This document shows, in pieces, positions 29,361 through 38,535 of a stretch of DNA of 64,000 bases. Source of the stretch: CBDDKW01 sp965230425 (GTDB lineage: Bacteria; Pseudomonadota; Gammaproteobacteria; UBA1113); NCBI GenBank assembly GCA_965230425.1, contig CBDDKW010000003.1:1-64000 (forward strand), given 5' to 3'. How positions within the stretch are numbered: position 1 is the stretch's first letter; the number at the start of each line of letters is the position of its first letter. The position numbers were made by a program, and so were the translations under genes. The notes under the pieces were generated by a model. The model saw nothing but the letters and a program-made list of their open reading frames with translations. It was not told the DNA's origin and did no database searches.

Positions 29361-29364
29361 AGAT

Positions 29365-31746
29365 CTAATCCCTAAGCACCGCATTATAATTATCCTGAAG
29401 CATTGTTACGATTGTGTGAACAATCTCATTAACTTCAGAATCTACCAATGTTTTTGCATCATCTTGCAAGGTTAAGGCAAAAGCTAAGCTTTTCTTGCCT
29501 TGCTCGATATGCTCCCCCTGATACATATCAAATAATTCTATATTTTTCAATAGATTACCAGCTTTTTGTCGCATTGATTGGATAACCTCCTGGGCAGCTA
29601 TTCCTTGCTCTACCACGATGGCGATATCCCGACGTATGGCTGGGTACTTAGAAAGTGTAGCAAACTTTGGAAGAACTGCAGGGTTAAATTCAGCTAAATT
29701 CATCTCAAATAAGAAAATTTTTCCGGATAAGCCTAATTTATCCACAAGCTGAGGATGCAGAGCGCCAAGATAGCCTATAATTTGCTCATTACGGCGTATG
29801 GCTGCTGACTGCCCAGGATGTAAACAATCTAATTCAGCCGGAATAAAATCGAAAGCAGCGGCATCAGCGGTGAGTGCTAATAATTGCTCAACATTACCTT
29901 TGAGATCAAAATAATCCATTTCCGTGGCTGGCATTGCCCATTGTTCAGGTTGACGCAAGCCCACACATGCGCCTGCTAACATGGGCATCTGCTGTAAGTT
30001 TTCTTTGTTATCTCCCTGAAACACTACCCCAGTTTCAAATAAACGTAAGCGTGATTGTTGGCGGTGCTGATTATATTTAAGGTTTGCTAATAAGCCAGGC
30101 CAAAGACTAGTACGCATCACCGACATATCACTAGCAATAGGATTGACTAACTCAATGCTTTTTATGGGCAAGGCAAGCTGATCTTGCCATTGCTTGTCCA
30201 CAAAGCTGTAGCTAATAATTTCTTGATAACCCAAAGTCCGCAATACATGATTCGCCTTATCAGTACCAACTCGGGCTTCGCTGATCGGGTTTGCTAATAA
30301 TTCTGCGACGGGTTGCTTCGTTGGAATATGATCATACCCATAGATACGCCCTACTTCTTCGATGAGATCAACTTCGATAGCTAAATCAAAACGAAAACTT
30401 GGCACAGTCACGCGCCAGCCATGAGGCAAAGATTCAATTTGCATACCTAAGCAAGATAATATTGCTTCAACACGCGGTTTATCAATAGCTAAACCTAAGA
30501 CGCGCTCAATACGTGCATGACGTAGTTCTATGTGTTTTTGCTCGGGAATATGTTGTGCTGACATACTCTCAACCACAGGCCCCGGGGTACCACCCACTAC
30601 GTCTAACAATAAAGCAGTCACGCGTTCAATGGCCAAGGTGGCTAAGTGGGGATCCACGCCACGTTCATAGCGATGTGACGCATCAGTAGATAAACCATAA
30701 TGACGTGCTTTACCAGCTAAACTGTGTGGATTGAAATAGGCACATTCAATAAAGATAGAGTTTGTTTCTGCTGTTACTGCCGTGTCAAGCCCACCCATAA
30801 TACCTGCTATAGCCACAGCTTTTTGCTCATCAGCAATCACTAAAGTATGCGGTTCTAAGCTCGCCTCTTGGCCATCTAGCAAAGTTAAGCGTTCACCTTG
30901 CAAGGCGTGACGTATGATAATACCACCATTAAGTTTATCAAGATCAAAAGCATGTAAAGGTTGGCCTAACTCGAGTAAAACATAATTGGTGATGTCTACA
31001 ACAGGATCAATAGACCGTAATCCTGAACGACGTAAACATTCGCGCATCCATAGAGGTGTTTGCGCTTGAATATTAATATCTTTAATGACTCGGCCTAAGT
31101 AGCGCGGACAAGCTTCAGGCTCGACGATATCAATAGTTAAAGCATCATCACATTGACCACAAATTGTTGGCATATCTGGTGCCGAAATAGGACAGTTATT
31201 TAAAGTTCCTACTTCGCGAGCGATGCCTGCAACACTTAAGCAATCACCACGATTCGGTGTTAAATCTACCGCGACACTCACATCATCTAGTTTTAAATAC
31301 TCACGGAAGTCTTTACCAACGGGGGCATCCTCTGCTAGTAACATTAAGCCCTCAGAACTCTCAGCTAAGCCTAACTCCTTGGCGGAACATAGCATGCCAT
31401 GAGAAGGTTCACCACGTAGCTTGGTAGGTTTGATTTTGAAGTCTTCATTAATCTTTGCGCCGACCACTGCGGTAGGTACTTTCACCCCCTTTGCGACATT
31501 TTTTGCACCACAGACAATATCTAACAAATTATTTTCACCTACATCAACTTTACACAAGGTTAAGCGATCTGCATCGGGATGGGGTTGTGTTTCCATGACT
31601 TGGCCCACAACAATACCTTGGAAAGGACCCGCAACAGGTTCGATGCTATCTACCTCTAAACCCGCCATTGTCAGTTGCGCAAGTAATTCTGCTTGGGTTA
31701 TGTCGGGGTTAACCCATTCGGTGAGCCAGTTAAAACTTAGTTTCAT
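29365..31746 (-). CDS. pheT: Phenylalanyl-tRNA synthetase beta subunit
   Basis: The 793-residue beta chain of the (alpha-beta)2 enzyme that charges tRNA-Phe. Domains follow the family order: tRNA-binding EMAP-like domain (~40-150, GIVVGQVMETQPHPDADRL), B3/B4 editing region (~210-390), B5 domain (~400-475), catalytic-like core, and the ferredoxin-like anticodon-binding domain at the C-terminus (FATLSKYPAIRRDIAIVV). The start is the ATG at 31746; the frame extends two codons to a TTG. Length is close to E. coli PheT (795). It lies 109 bp downstream of pheS and directly before ihfA. Confidence 0.97.
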   Translation of the reverse strand: MKLSFNWLTEWVNPDITQAELLAQLTMAGLEVDSIEPVAGPFQGIVVGQVMETQPHPDADRLTLCKVDVGENNLLDIVCGAKNVAKGVKVPTAVVGAKINEDFKIKPTKLRGEPSHGMLCSAKELGLAESSEGLMLLAEDAPVGKDFREYLKLDDVSVAVDLTPNRGDCLSVAGIAREVGTLNNCPISAPDMPTICGQCDDALTIDIVEPEACPRYLGRVIKDINIQAQTPLWMRECLRRSGLRSIDPVVDITNYVLLELGQPLHAFDLDKLNGGIIIRHALQGERLTLLDGQEASLEPHTLVIADEQKAVAIAGIMGGLDTAVTAETNSIFIECAYFNPHSLAGKARHYGLSTDASHRYERGVDPHLATLAIERVTALLLDVVGGTPGPVVESMSAQHIPEQKHIELRHARIERVLGLAIDKPRVEAILSCLGMQIESLPHGWRVTVPSFRFDLAIEVDLIEEVGRIYGYDHIPTKQPVAELLANPISEARVGTDKANHVLRTLGYQEIISYSFVDKQWQDQLALPIKSIELVNPIASDMSVMRTSLWPGLLANLKYNQHRQQSRLRLFETGVVFQGDNKENLQQMPMLAGACVGLRQPEQWAMPATEMDYFDLKGNVEQLLALTADAAAFDFIPAELDCLHPGQSAAIRRNEQIIGYLGALHPQLVDKLGLSGKIFLFEMNLAEFNPAVLPKFATLSKYPAIRRDIAIVVEQGIAAQEVIQSMRQKAGNLLKNIELFDMYQGEHIEQGKKSLAFALTLQDDAKTLVDSEVNEIVHTIVTMLQDNYNAVLRD

Positions 31747-31855
31747 GATCAAGTAATTCTCAAAATTTGTTTAACAACAATGTGACTTCATCTGTGGTCT
31801 TATTGCAAACAGCAGACTTAAAAAAATGTTGTTAAATATGGTTTATTTACTTCAT

Positions 31856-32869
31856 TTAAAATTGATTTAAAAACCGCACATCATTTTCGAATAACATACG
31901 TAAATCAGGTATTTGATAACGCAGCATAGCTAAACGATCGATACCCATACCGAAGGCAAACCCTAAGTATTTTTCACTGTCGATATTGCCAGCTTTTAAC
32001 ACTGCAGGATGCACCATGCCGCAACCAAGTACTTCTAACCATCCTGTATAACCACAGATCCGACAACCTTTGCCCTGGCATTGGGTGCATTGGATATCTG
32101 CTTCTGCGGAAGGTTCTGTAAAGGGAAAGTAAGATGGCCGAAAACGCATCTTTAATTCACGTTCAAAGAAGGCTTCCATAAAGTCTTTAAGTAAGCCTTT
32201 TAATTCTGAAAAATTGGTGTGTTCATCAATGAGTAATCCTTCCACCTGATGAAACATGGGGGTATGAGTCACATCGGAGTCGCAACGGTAAACGCGCCCA
32301 GGTGCAATCATACGCAAAGGCGGTTGCTGTTCTTGCATATAGCGGATTTGTACTGGTGACGTATGAGTACGAAGTAATAAGTGCTCAGGAAAATAAAAAG
32401 TATCATGCATGGCCCGCGCAGGATGGTGTGAAGGTATATTCAGGGCATCAAAATTATAAAACTCATTTTCAATTTCTGGCCCTTCTTCTACAGCAAAGCC
32501 AAGTTGTTTGAAATACGCTTCGATGCGTTCGCGAGTACGTGTCACCGGATGTTGATGGCCTAAATGCTCACCTCTGCCAGGTAAAGTAATATCAATGGTT
32601 TCTTGGCTGAGTTGTGCGTGTAATTGCGCTTGTTGCAACTGCGTTTGTTGCTGTTGAATTAATTCAGCGAGCACTTTTTTGGCTTGGTTAACGGCTTGAC
32701 CTGCCTTTGGGCGTTCTTCTGCAGGTAGATTGCCAAGGGTTTTTAAGCATTCAGTGAGGCTACCTTTTTTACCCAGGTATTGGACGCGTAATTGTTCAAG
32801 GCTGGCTAAGTCCGTTGCCGCAGCAATGGCTTGCTTGCCTTGCTGGAGTATATTTTCCAATTCTTGCAT
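31856..32869 (-). CDS. pheS: Phenylalanyl-tRNA synthetase alpha subunit
   Basis: The 337-residue catalytic subunit of PheRS. The N-terminal coiled coil that binds tRNA is at ~1-90. Class II motifs are visible: motif 2 around APGRVYRCDSDVTHTPMFHQ (~200-220) and motif 3 near LGFAFGMGIDRLAMLRY (~306-322). GAGGA lies 6 bases before the ATG. A 236-bp gap holding dispersed repeats separates it from rplT. I looked in the gap for a Phe-rich leader peptide with a terminator, as in E. coli pheM, and did not find one. Confidence 0.97.
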   Translation of the reverse strand: MQELENILQQGKQAIAAATDLASLEQLRVQYLGKKGSLTECLKTLGNLPAEERPKAGQAVNQAKKVLAELIQQQQTQLQQAQLHAQLSQETIDITLPGRGEHLGHQHPVTRTRERIEAYFKQLGFAVEEGPEIENEFYNFDALNIPSHHPARAMHDTFYFPEHLLLRTHTSPVQIRYMQEQQPPLRMIAPGRVYRCDSDVTHTPMFHQVEGLLIDEHTNFSELKGLLKDFMEAFFERELKMRFRPSYFPFTEPSAEADIQCTQCQGKGCRICGYTGWLEVLGCGMVHPAVLKAGNIDSEKYLGFAFGMGIDRLAMLRYQIPDLRMLFENDVRFLNQF

Positions 32870-32920
32870 TGGGTCCTCAGTATCACTTGGTCTTTTGCTA
32901 TGGGTATATACACACTGTAT

Positions 32921-32939
32921 CCCGCGGTCAAGCCGCGGG
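32921..32939. repeat. Short palindrome of the GTCAAGCCGCGG type
   Basis: CCCGCGG, loop TCAAG, CCGCGGG, followed by ATGAC. Related sequences lie at 45046-45068 and 45160-45179. It looks like a small dispersed palindrome in the rplT-pheS gap. It lacks a T tract, so a terminator is not indicated. Confidence 0.5.
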
Positions 32940-32988
32940 ATGACTGTATTTACTTAGTGACTAACAAAATGACAACAGCTTCTCCATT

Positions 32989-33027
32989 GTCATTTCGTGC
33001 ATAGCGAGAAATCGCCTGATAATTTAG
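32989..33027 (+). repeat. Short dispersed repeat, diverged copy
   Basis: GTCATTTCGTG, then AGCGAGAAATCGCC, then ATAATTTAG. It matches the framework of the repeat copies at 20471-20514 and 59498-59557, and lies in the rplT-pheS gap. Confidence 0.5.
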
Positions 33028-33105
33028 TCGCTTTTGCTAAGCTACAAACCAACGGAAACGCACTATCAACGACTATGCTGCCACTACTCGGAATAACAAG
33101 CTTTC

Positions 33106-33459
33106 CTATAATGCAGCTTTTGCTTTTTCAGCAAGCGCACCAAAGGCAGCAATATCATGAACCGCAATATCAGCTAACACTTTACGGTCCACTTCAATAC
33201 CGGCCTTCTTTAAACCATTAATGAATCGGCTATAGGATAAATCATACATCCGTGCCGCTGCATTAATACGTACAATCCACAAGGCACGGAATTGACGCTT
33301 ACGTTGTTTACGATCGCGGTAAGCATATTGCTGGGCTTTAATAACCGCTTGTTTAGCTACACGATAGACACGGCTACGGGCACCGTAATAACCTTTAGCT
33401 TGTTTTAAAATTTTCTTATGGCGTGCTCGAGCTTGAACACCACGTTTGACTCTTGGCAT
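33106..33459 (-). CDS. rplT: 50S ribosomal protein L20
   Basis: L20 binds 23S rRNA early in large-subunit assembly. The 117-residue sequence is typical: MPRVKRGVQARARHKKILKQ at the N-terminus, GYYGARSRVYRVAKQAV and the C-terminal globular domain with NAAARMYDLSYSRFINGLKK. AGGAG lies 8 bases before the ATG. It follows rpmI by 28 bp. In E. coli L20 represses rpmI-rplT translation by binding the leader ahead of rpmI; the long leader here would allow the same, but that is an inference. Confidence 0.97.
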   Translation of the reverse strand: MPRVKRGVQARARHKKILKQAKGYYGARSRVYRVAKQAVIKAQQYAYRDRKQRKRQFRALWIVRINAAARMYDLSYSRFINGLKKAGIEVDRKVLADIAVHDIAAFGALAEKAKAAL

Positions 33460-33487
33460 GAGAAATCTCCTCTCGAAATAGTACCGT

Positions 33488-33673
33488 TTATAACATTGAC
33501 TCTATGGACTTTTGATCCGCTTTAACCACTAAGGTATTACGACGTAAATTGCGTTTACGCTTAGTGCTTTTTTTCGTCAATATGTGATTACGGTTAGCTC
33601 TTCGACGTTTGAGACCACCCGCCATTTTTTTAAAGCGCTTAACAACACCGCGCTTTGTTTTCATTTTTGGCAT
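33488..33673 (-). CDS. rpmI: 50S ribosomal protein L35
   Basis: A 61-residue, strongly basic L35 (PKMKTKRGVVKRFKKMAGG at the N-terminus, RNLRRNTLVVKADQKSI at the end). It is slightly shorter than E. coli L35 (65). GGAG lies about 9 bases before the ATG. The 178-bp gap from infC holds an imperfect hairpin at 33773-33794 (CCAGTTAA...TTAGCTGG on the plus strand) and may be the site of L20 feedback control known from E. coli. Confidence 0.95.
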   Translation of the reverse strand: MPKMKTKRGVVKRFKKMAGGLKRRRANRNHILTKKSTKRKRNLRRNTLVVKADQKSIESML

Positions 33674-33851
33674 GATTTACATACTCCGCATTTGTTAATT
33701 ACTATGCATTATTCTAGAAAATAATTACCTTATACAATGCCTCTTCACCTATGCAGCTCCAGGACTTTGTAACCAGTTAATTCTCATTAGCTGGCTGACT
33801 ACTAAATAATTATTTCCCTCTGAATCATTCACAATAATTCATGGTTAAACA

Positions 33852-34394
33852 TTACTTCTTTTTCTTTGGCGCGATAATCATCACCATTTGTCGGCCTTCC
33901 AACTTAGGAAATTGCTCCACAGTACCGATTGCCTCGATATCCTGCTCTAAGCGCTTCATAAGCTGCATACCCAACTCTTGGTGCGTCATTTCACGACCAC
34001 GAAAACGGACCGTGACTTTGACTCTATCGCCATGTTCAAGGAAACGTGTCAGGTTGCGTAGTTTTACCTGATAATCCCCTTCTTCAGTTCCTGGACGGAA
34101 CTTAATCTCTTTTACTTTAATAACGACTTGTTTCTTCTTCGCCGCATTAGCTTTCTTTTTTTGCTCATATTGGAATTTGCCATAATCCATAATACGGCAT
34201 ACGGGCGGCTCGGCATTGGGCGATACTTCTACTAAATTAAGCCCAGCGTCATCTGCCATGCGTTGCGCCTCTATTGTGGCCACAACTCCCTGTTGATTAC
34301 CTTCTGCATCGATTAACCGAACCTCTTTGACTCGGATAGCTCGGTCAACTCGCGTATCTGACCGCTTCTTATCATTATTTGATGGTGCGCTAAT
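33852..34394 (-). CDS. infC: Translation initiation factor IF-3, AUU start
   Basis: IF-3 binds the 30S subunit and proofreads the start codon and initiator tRNA. The frame has no ATG at the expected N-terminus. It begins at ATT (34394), with GGAGGA 7 bases upstream and the thrS stop 3 bases upstream, giving 180 residues, the same length as E. coli IF-3. The first possible GTG at 34283 would remove about 37 conserved residues (DTRVDRAIRVKEVRLIDAEG). Core motifs: EVSPNAEPPVCRIMDYGKF, EIKFRPGTEEGDYQVKLRN, RFRGREMTHQELG, ending KLEGRQMVMIIAPKKKK. AUU initiation underlies IF-3 autoregulation in E. coli. Confidence 0.96.
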   Translation of the reverse strand: MSAPSNNDKKRSDTRVDRAIRVKEVRLIDAEGNQQGVVATIEAQRMADDAGLNLVEVSPNAEPPVCRIMDYGKFQYEQKKKANAAKKKQVVIKVKEIKFRPGTEEGDYQVKLRNLTRFLEHGDRVKVTVRFRGREMTHQELGMQLMKRLEQDIEAIGTVEQFPKLEGRQMVMIIAPKKKK

Positions 34395-34407
34395 GGTTTA
34401 TTCCTCC
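34392..34407 (-). promoter_or_regulatory. Shine-Dalgarno and AUU start of infC, embedded in the thrS 3' end
   Basis: The minus strand reads GGAGGAATAAACCATT: a strong SD, the thrS TAA, then the ATT start codon. A strong SD paired with a discriminated AUU start is the known device by which IF-3 limits its own synthesis. It is directly visible here and decides the infC start. Confidence 0.9.
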
Positions 34408-36323
34408 GCTTGAACCCGTCCATAGTGTCCAATATCAGCTATTAATTGTTCACAAAATGTCTCTAAGGACATAGCACCCAAATCTTTACCCTCTCGAGTG
34501 CGTACTGCCACTGTCTGTGTTTCCAGCTCCTTATCACCGATAATGAGCAAATAGGGAACACGTTGCAAAGTGTGCTCACGGATTTTAAAGCCTATCTTCT
34601 CATTTCTCAAGTCTAAAGCTGCTCTAATGCCTGATTGTTTCATGTTTTCTGCAATTTTCTGGCAATATTCGGCCTGACGGTCAGTTATATTGAGGATCGA
34701 CACCTGTTTGGGGGCTAACCAAACTGGTAATTTACCTGCATACTGCTCTAACAAGACCCCAAGAAAGCGCTCAACCGATCCTAAAATCGCCCGATGCAGC
34801 ATCACGGGCGTCTGTTTTGAGCCATCTTCCGCTATATAATGAGCCCCTAAGCGATCTGGCATGGAAAAATCCACCTGAATAGTACCGCACTGCCATACAC
34901 GCCCCAGACAATCGCGCAAGGAAAAGTCAATTTTAGGGCCATAAAATGCCCCTTCTCCTGGCTGTTCTTGCCACGCTAAGCCTTTACGGTTTAAGGCTTG
35001 TTCAAGAGCCGCTTCTGCTTTATCCCAGATTTCATCAGATCCTACCCGCTGCTCAGGCCGGGTTGAGAGATTACTTTGAATCTCAGTAAAACCAAAATCT
35101 GCATAAATATCATGAACTAAATCAATAAGTTGGCTCATTTCAGTTTGTAATTGGTCCTCGCGACAGAAGATATGTGCATCATCCTGGGTGAAATTGCGCA
35201 CGCGCATTAAGCCATGTAGCGCGCCAGAAAGCTCATTACGATGACAGCACCCAAATTCCGCATAGCGAATAGGTAAATCCCGGTGACTCTTCAAGCCTTG
35301 GTTAAAGACTTGTACATGACCTGGGCAATTCATGGGCTTAATAGCAAAGATACGTTCTTCAGAGGTAGTGATAAACATTTCATCACGGTACTTGTCCCAA
35401 TGGCCTGATTTTTCCCAGAGGCTGCGATCGGCAATTTGCGGGGTACGGATTTCTTGATAATCATACTCACGCAATTTGCCACGGATATATTGCTCCATCA
35501 CTTGGTAAATCGCCCACCCATCAGGATGCCAAAATACCATACCTGGGGATTCCTCCTGCAGGTGGAATAAATCCAACTGTTTAGCTAATTTACGATGATC
35601 ACGTTTTTCAGCTTCTTCGAGACGGTGTAGATACTGCTTTAAGGCTTTTTTATCTGGCCATGCAGTACCGTAGATACGCTGTAGCATTTCATTCTTAGCA
35701 TCGCCGCGCCAATAAGCACCAGCAAGCTTCATCAGCTTGAAGGCTTTTAATTTACTGGTATTGGGCACATGAGGACCGCGGCATAAATCGGTAAAATCTC
35801 CCTGTTGATAGAGCGATAACACTTCACCCTCGGGAATATCTTCGATGATTTTAGCCTTGTATTCTTCCCCCATGTCACGGAAGAAGGCAATGGCTTCATC
35901 ACGGCTCATTTCGCTACGCTGTACAGGTATGGCTTGTTTAACCAACTCCTGCATACGTGCTTCAATGGCAGTTAGATCTTCGGGAGTAAAAGCACGCTCA
36001 AAAGCAAAATCATAGTAAAAACCATCATCAATCACTGGCCCAATAGTCACTTGAGCAGTAGGGAATAATTGCTTCACAGCTTGTGCCAATAAATGCGCGC
36101 TAGAATGACGGATAACCTCTAATCCAGCCTCATCCTTGTCCGTGATAATCGTGACTTCTGTATCATCAGTTATCACATGGGATAAATCCACAAGCTGGCC
36201 ATTTACTTTGCCAGCCAAGGCTGCTTTGGCTAAACCGGGACCAATACTCTCTGCAATCGCAGCAATGCTCACCGGACCATCAAATTGGCGCTGATTTCCA
36301 TCAGGAAATCGTATATTGGGCAT
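34398..36323 (-). CDS. thrS: Threonyl-tRNA synthetase
   Basis: A 641-residue class II synthetase that charges tRNA-Thr, with editing of mis-acylated Ser. Order: TGS domain (~1-62), editing domain with HSSAHLLAQAVKQLFP (~75-90), catalytic core with KPMNCPGHVQVFNQ and the motif 2 RYAEFGCCHRNE region, motif 3 near MLHRAILGSVERFLGVLLEQ, and the anticodon-binding domain (~540-641). The start is the ATG at 36323, with GGAG 6 bases upstream; a GTG four codons earlier is less likely. Length matches E. coli (642). In E. coli ThrS represses its own mRNA through tRNA-like leader structures; I cannot confirm such a structure here. Confidence 0.97.
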   Translation of the reverse strand: MPNIRFPDGNQRQFDGPVSIAAIAESIGPGLAKAALAGKVNGQLVDLSHVITDDTEVTIITDKDEAGLEVIRHSSAHLLAQAVKQLFPTAQVTIGPVIDDGFYYDFAFERAFTPEDLTAIEARMQELVKQAIPVQRSEMSRDEAIAFFRDMGEEYKAKIIEDIPEGEVLSLYQQGDFTDLCRGPHVPNTSKLKAFKLMKLAGAYWRGDAKNEMLQRIYGTAWPDKKALKQYLHRLEEAEKRDHRKLAKQLDLFHLQEESPGMVFWHPDGWAIYQVMEQYIRGKLREYDYQEIRTPQIADRSLWEKSGHWDKYRDEMFITTSEERIFAIKPMNCPGHVQVFNQGLKSHRDLPIRYAEFGCCHRNELSGALHGLMRVRNFTQDDAHIFCREDQLQTEMSQLIDLVHDIYADFGFTEIQSNLSTRPEQRVGSDEIWDKAEAALEQALNRKGLAWQEQPGEGAFYGPKIDFSLRDCLGRVWQCGTIQVDFSMPDRLGAHYIAEDGSKQTPVMLHRAILGSVERFLGVLLEQYAGKLPVWLAPKQVSILNITDRQAEYCQKIAENMKQSGIRAALDLRNEKIGFKIREHTLQRVPYLLIIGDKELETQTVAVRTREGKDLGAMSLETFCEQLIADIGHYGRVQAEE

Positions 36324-36671
36324 ATCATTCTCCACAAAAGTCTGTTGTACGGATTAATCGGCTATTGTCGCTAGAGATGGCGGAAATGGCAAGCTAATAC
36401 TCATATGCTTTTTATTTATATTCAAGAAAAAGCTTTGCACCTCTGATAAAACTATTAATTTCACAGCTCTAAGCATTATAGTGCACAGATATAACTCAAA
36501 TCATCCTCTACAGGGAGTATTTAGAACACCAACATTCTCTATAACAGCACCGAACCGCTAATAAAAAATTATATAACCAATTGTTTTATATAGATTTTAT
36601 ATAAAAAATAAACTTCATCTCTGATAAGCTCTGATAAGATCCATGGCTAGTTAATATACTGAGATATCGAA
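36324..36671. other. Gene-free, AT-rich gap between thrS and abiEii
   Basis: 348 bp, very AT-rich. It must hold the thrS promoter/leader and the end of the AbiE transcript. The only small feature seen is a direct doublet CTCTGATAAG at 36619-36628 and 36629-36638. No ORF or clear terminator is recognised. Confidence 0.5.
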
Positions 36672-37622
36672 TTAGCGCTGCATGACCCAATGTATTGCAG
36701 GATGCTGGACAATTTTTTCTGCTAACATTTTATCATCAGTGATCAGCTCTGGTGAGATTGTGTGCTTAGTTCTGATCCGTTCAATAAATGTTACTTCATC
36801 AATTTTTAGCGGTAAAATACTGGTTAGCGCTTCTTGCAGCTCTCTTAATATGGTAGTAGCCCAAGTTATTAATTGAGGTTGTGCTCTGGCTAATGACTGT
36901 TGATACATCACAGGTAATAAACGATTCTTCAAATCTGTTAAATCATATTCAATAATTTCTGGGACTAACGAAGTTAAATCAATATTAGTCATTGCTAGGT
37001 AAACAACAAATGCTGCGCGCAATTTTTTAAGATCTAAATTGACTTTGGTCATTAAGTAATGTGCATCAAATAAATCTCTACTAGCAGAGCGATTAAATAA
37101 TGCTGATAGTTTGCCTGCTGCTAATTCATGTATATCTAATACAGGCGCTTGCCAATGAGAGTGTGCTGGAATATTTGCTGAGCAATGCAATATAGGATAT
37201 AACGGCAATCGGTACATAAAATTGAGATCAATTTCCAAGGCGCCTCGTTGACCTAAGGCACTATTGAAAAACCATACCATTTTCCCACCTGCATGATGCA
37301 TTGGTGAACGATGGCGTTCAAACTGGTTCTGTGAAAGAATTTGATGAATCGCATCAACAATTAATGGTTTTTCACTCAACATTGTTTCACGATCAACTGC
37401 ACCTATATAGTTCAAATCAATATCAACGGACAATCTTGGCAAATGCTCAAAATGAAATAAATTAAGCGCAGTCCCTCCTTTCAGTACTAATCGCTCATTT
37501 AAATAAGGCACAGAGAGTATTTGACTGAAAATATCTAGCAAACGATATACTTTTTCTAAAATTTCGGGTTTATAACCATGTCTTCTCGCTTCTTTTAATA
37601 ATTCCTCTTTAGATGTCAACAT
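36672..37622 (-). CDS. abiEii: AbiEii-family nucleotidyltransferase toxin
   Basis: A 316-residue AbiEii/toxin-family protein. Such proteins are nucleotidyltransferase-like toxins of type IV toxin-antitoxin and phage-abortive-infection pairs. The active-site motif is present: KGGTALN (~48-54) followed by VDIDL (66-70), giving the G[G/S]-x-DxD arrangement. The helical motif GKLSALFNRSASRDLFD (~152-168) is also family-typical. It overlaps the upstream antitoxin gene by 14 bp. All named motifs are intact, so the toxin is probably functional. The pair sits between thrS and tRNA-Val/uvrB as an accessory insertion. Confidence 0.92.
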   Translation of the reverse strand: MLTSKEELLKEARRHGYKPEILEKVYRLLDIFSQILSVPYLNERLVLKGGTALNLFHFEHLPRLSVDIDLNYIGAVDRETMLSEKPLIVDAIHQILSQNQFERHRSPMHHAGGKMVWFFNSALGQRGALEIDLNFMYRLPLYPILHCSANIPAHSHWQAPVLDIHELAAGKLSALFNRSASRDLFDAHYLMTKVNLDLKKLRAAFVVYLAMTNIDLTSLVPEIIEYDLTDLKNRLLPVMYQQSLARAQPQLITWATTILRELQEALTSILPLKIDEVTFIERIRTKHTISPELITDDKMLAEKIVQHPAIHWVMQR

Positions 37623-38535
37623 CTGGCTCTTCCCACGTTTGATTAATCACAAACAATGGTAACAAAATATTCCAGGGTTTAATAAGTTGAAATTGCTGAT
37701 TTGATAAATAATTTGAAGTTACAGACACATGCTCTTTGTTATTTTTCATTTTTAGTCTTTTGGATGCATACTGTGGTGTTTTAGGTACTGCATTCAAAAG
37801 TGGTGCTAACTGTTTTTTAGAAACAGCGAAAGCTCCTGTGCGCAGACTCAGGAAGTAACCTACTGTAGCATTCAGACGTAAGTTATTTAAACGCAGACAA
37901 TAGTCGATAGCTTCGTCAATATTTAACATTGCAAAATTTTGTATAGAACGACACACTTCCTCCCATCCTCCACATAATTCAACTCGATTTAAGACATCTA
38001 CAAAAGTACGTGCTGGGCTTGTCACTTTAAGTAATACGCCTTGCCGCTCGATATGCTCAATACCTACTGATGTTGATAGCCGCTTTGAACCAGAATTTTG
38101 CCTAGCTTCGTCAGCTCCAGGATATTCTGTAGATGTTTCGTGTTTTAACACAGCGGGAACTGCCACAGACTGAAACCAATGGCCTTGAAACCCAAAAGGC
38201 TTGCTCTTTTGTTCAGTAATATAAGTAAACTGGCCAAAAGCTGAATACGCCACCCCCAGTAATTCAAGTACTGTATGGTAACCCAATACAGCATCCTCAG
38301 TGGCTTTACTAGCAATGAGGTAAGGATCTACTGTAGTATTTTCTGAGGTTTGATTAGCTGGTACTACAGCATACAGCCCGCGCCGGATAAGGATAATTTT
38401 TCCAGTTTTGACATAATAACCTAGCGCATTATTCACTGAACCAGGCTTAATCTCACCCTTTGCTGACTTCCAGTTCGCAAATTCTTCATGCCTAAACACG
38501 GGATGTTCATAAAAAAATTGACTCACCCTCATCAT
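37609..38535 (-). CDS. abiEi: AbiEi-family antitoxin / transcriptional regulator
   Basis: The cognate AbiEi-type antitoxin, 308 residues from the chosen start at 38535 (MMRVSQFFYEH), which has GGGGG just upstream; the frame extends 27 more codons without good support. The N-terminal winged helix is visible (NNALGYYVKTGKIILIRRGL), followed by the AbiEi antitoxin and C-terminal domains (LGYHTVLELLG, TSPARTFVDVLNR). Family antitoxins repress their own operon through inverted repeats and neutralise the toxin without stable binding. An inverted repeat AAACAG...CTGTTT at 38628-38650 upstream could be such a site. Confidence 0.88.
   Translation of the reverse strand: MMRVSQFFYEHPVFRHEEFANWKSAKGEIKPGSVNNALGYYVKTGKIILIRRGLYAVVPANQTSENTTVDPYLIASKATEDAVLGYHTVLELLGVAYSAFGQFTYITEQKSKPFGFQGHWFQSVAVPAVLKHETSTEYPGADEARQNSGSKRLSTSVGIEHIERQGVLLKVTSPARTFVDVLNRVELCGGWEEVCRSIQNFAMLNIDEAIDYCLRLNNLRLNATVGYFLSLRTGAFAVSKKQLAPLLNAVPKTPQYASKRLKMKNNKEHVSVTSNYLSNQQFQLIKPWNILLPLFVINQTWEEPDVDI

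Noticed and set aside
32870..33105. Search for a pheM-like attenuator before pheS
   Set aside because: No Phe-rich leader peptide followed by a terminator was found; the gap contains dispersed repeats instead.
34283..34283. GTG at 34283 as the infC start
   Set aside because: It would remove about 37 conserved N-terminal residues; the upstream AUU has a strong Shine-Dalgarno and restores the standard 180-residue length.
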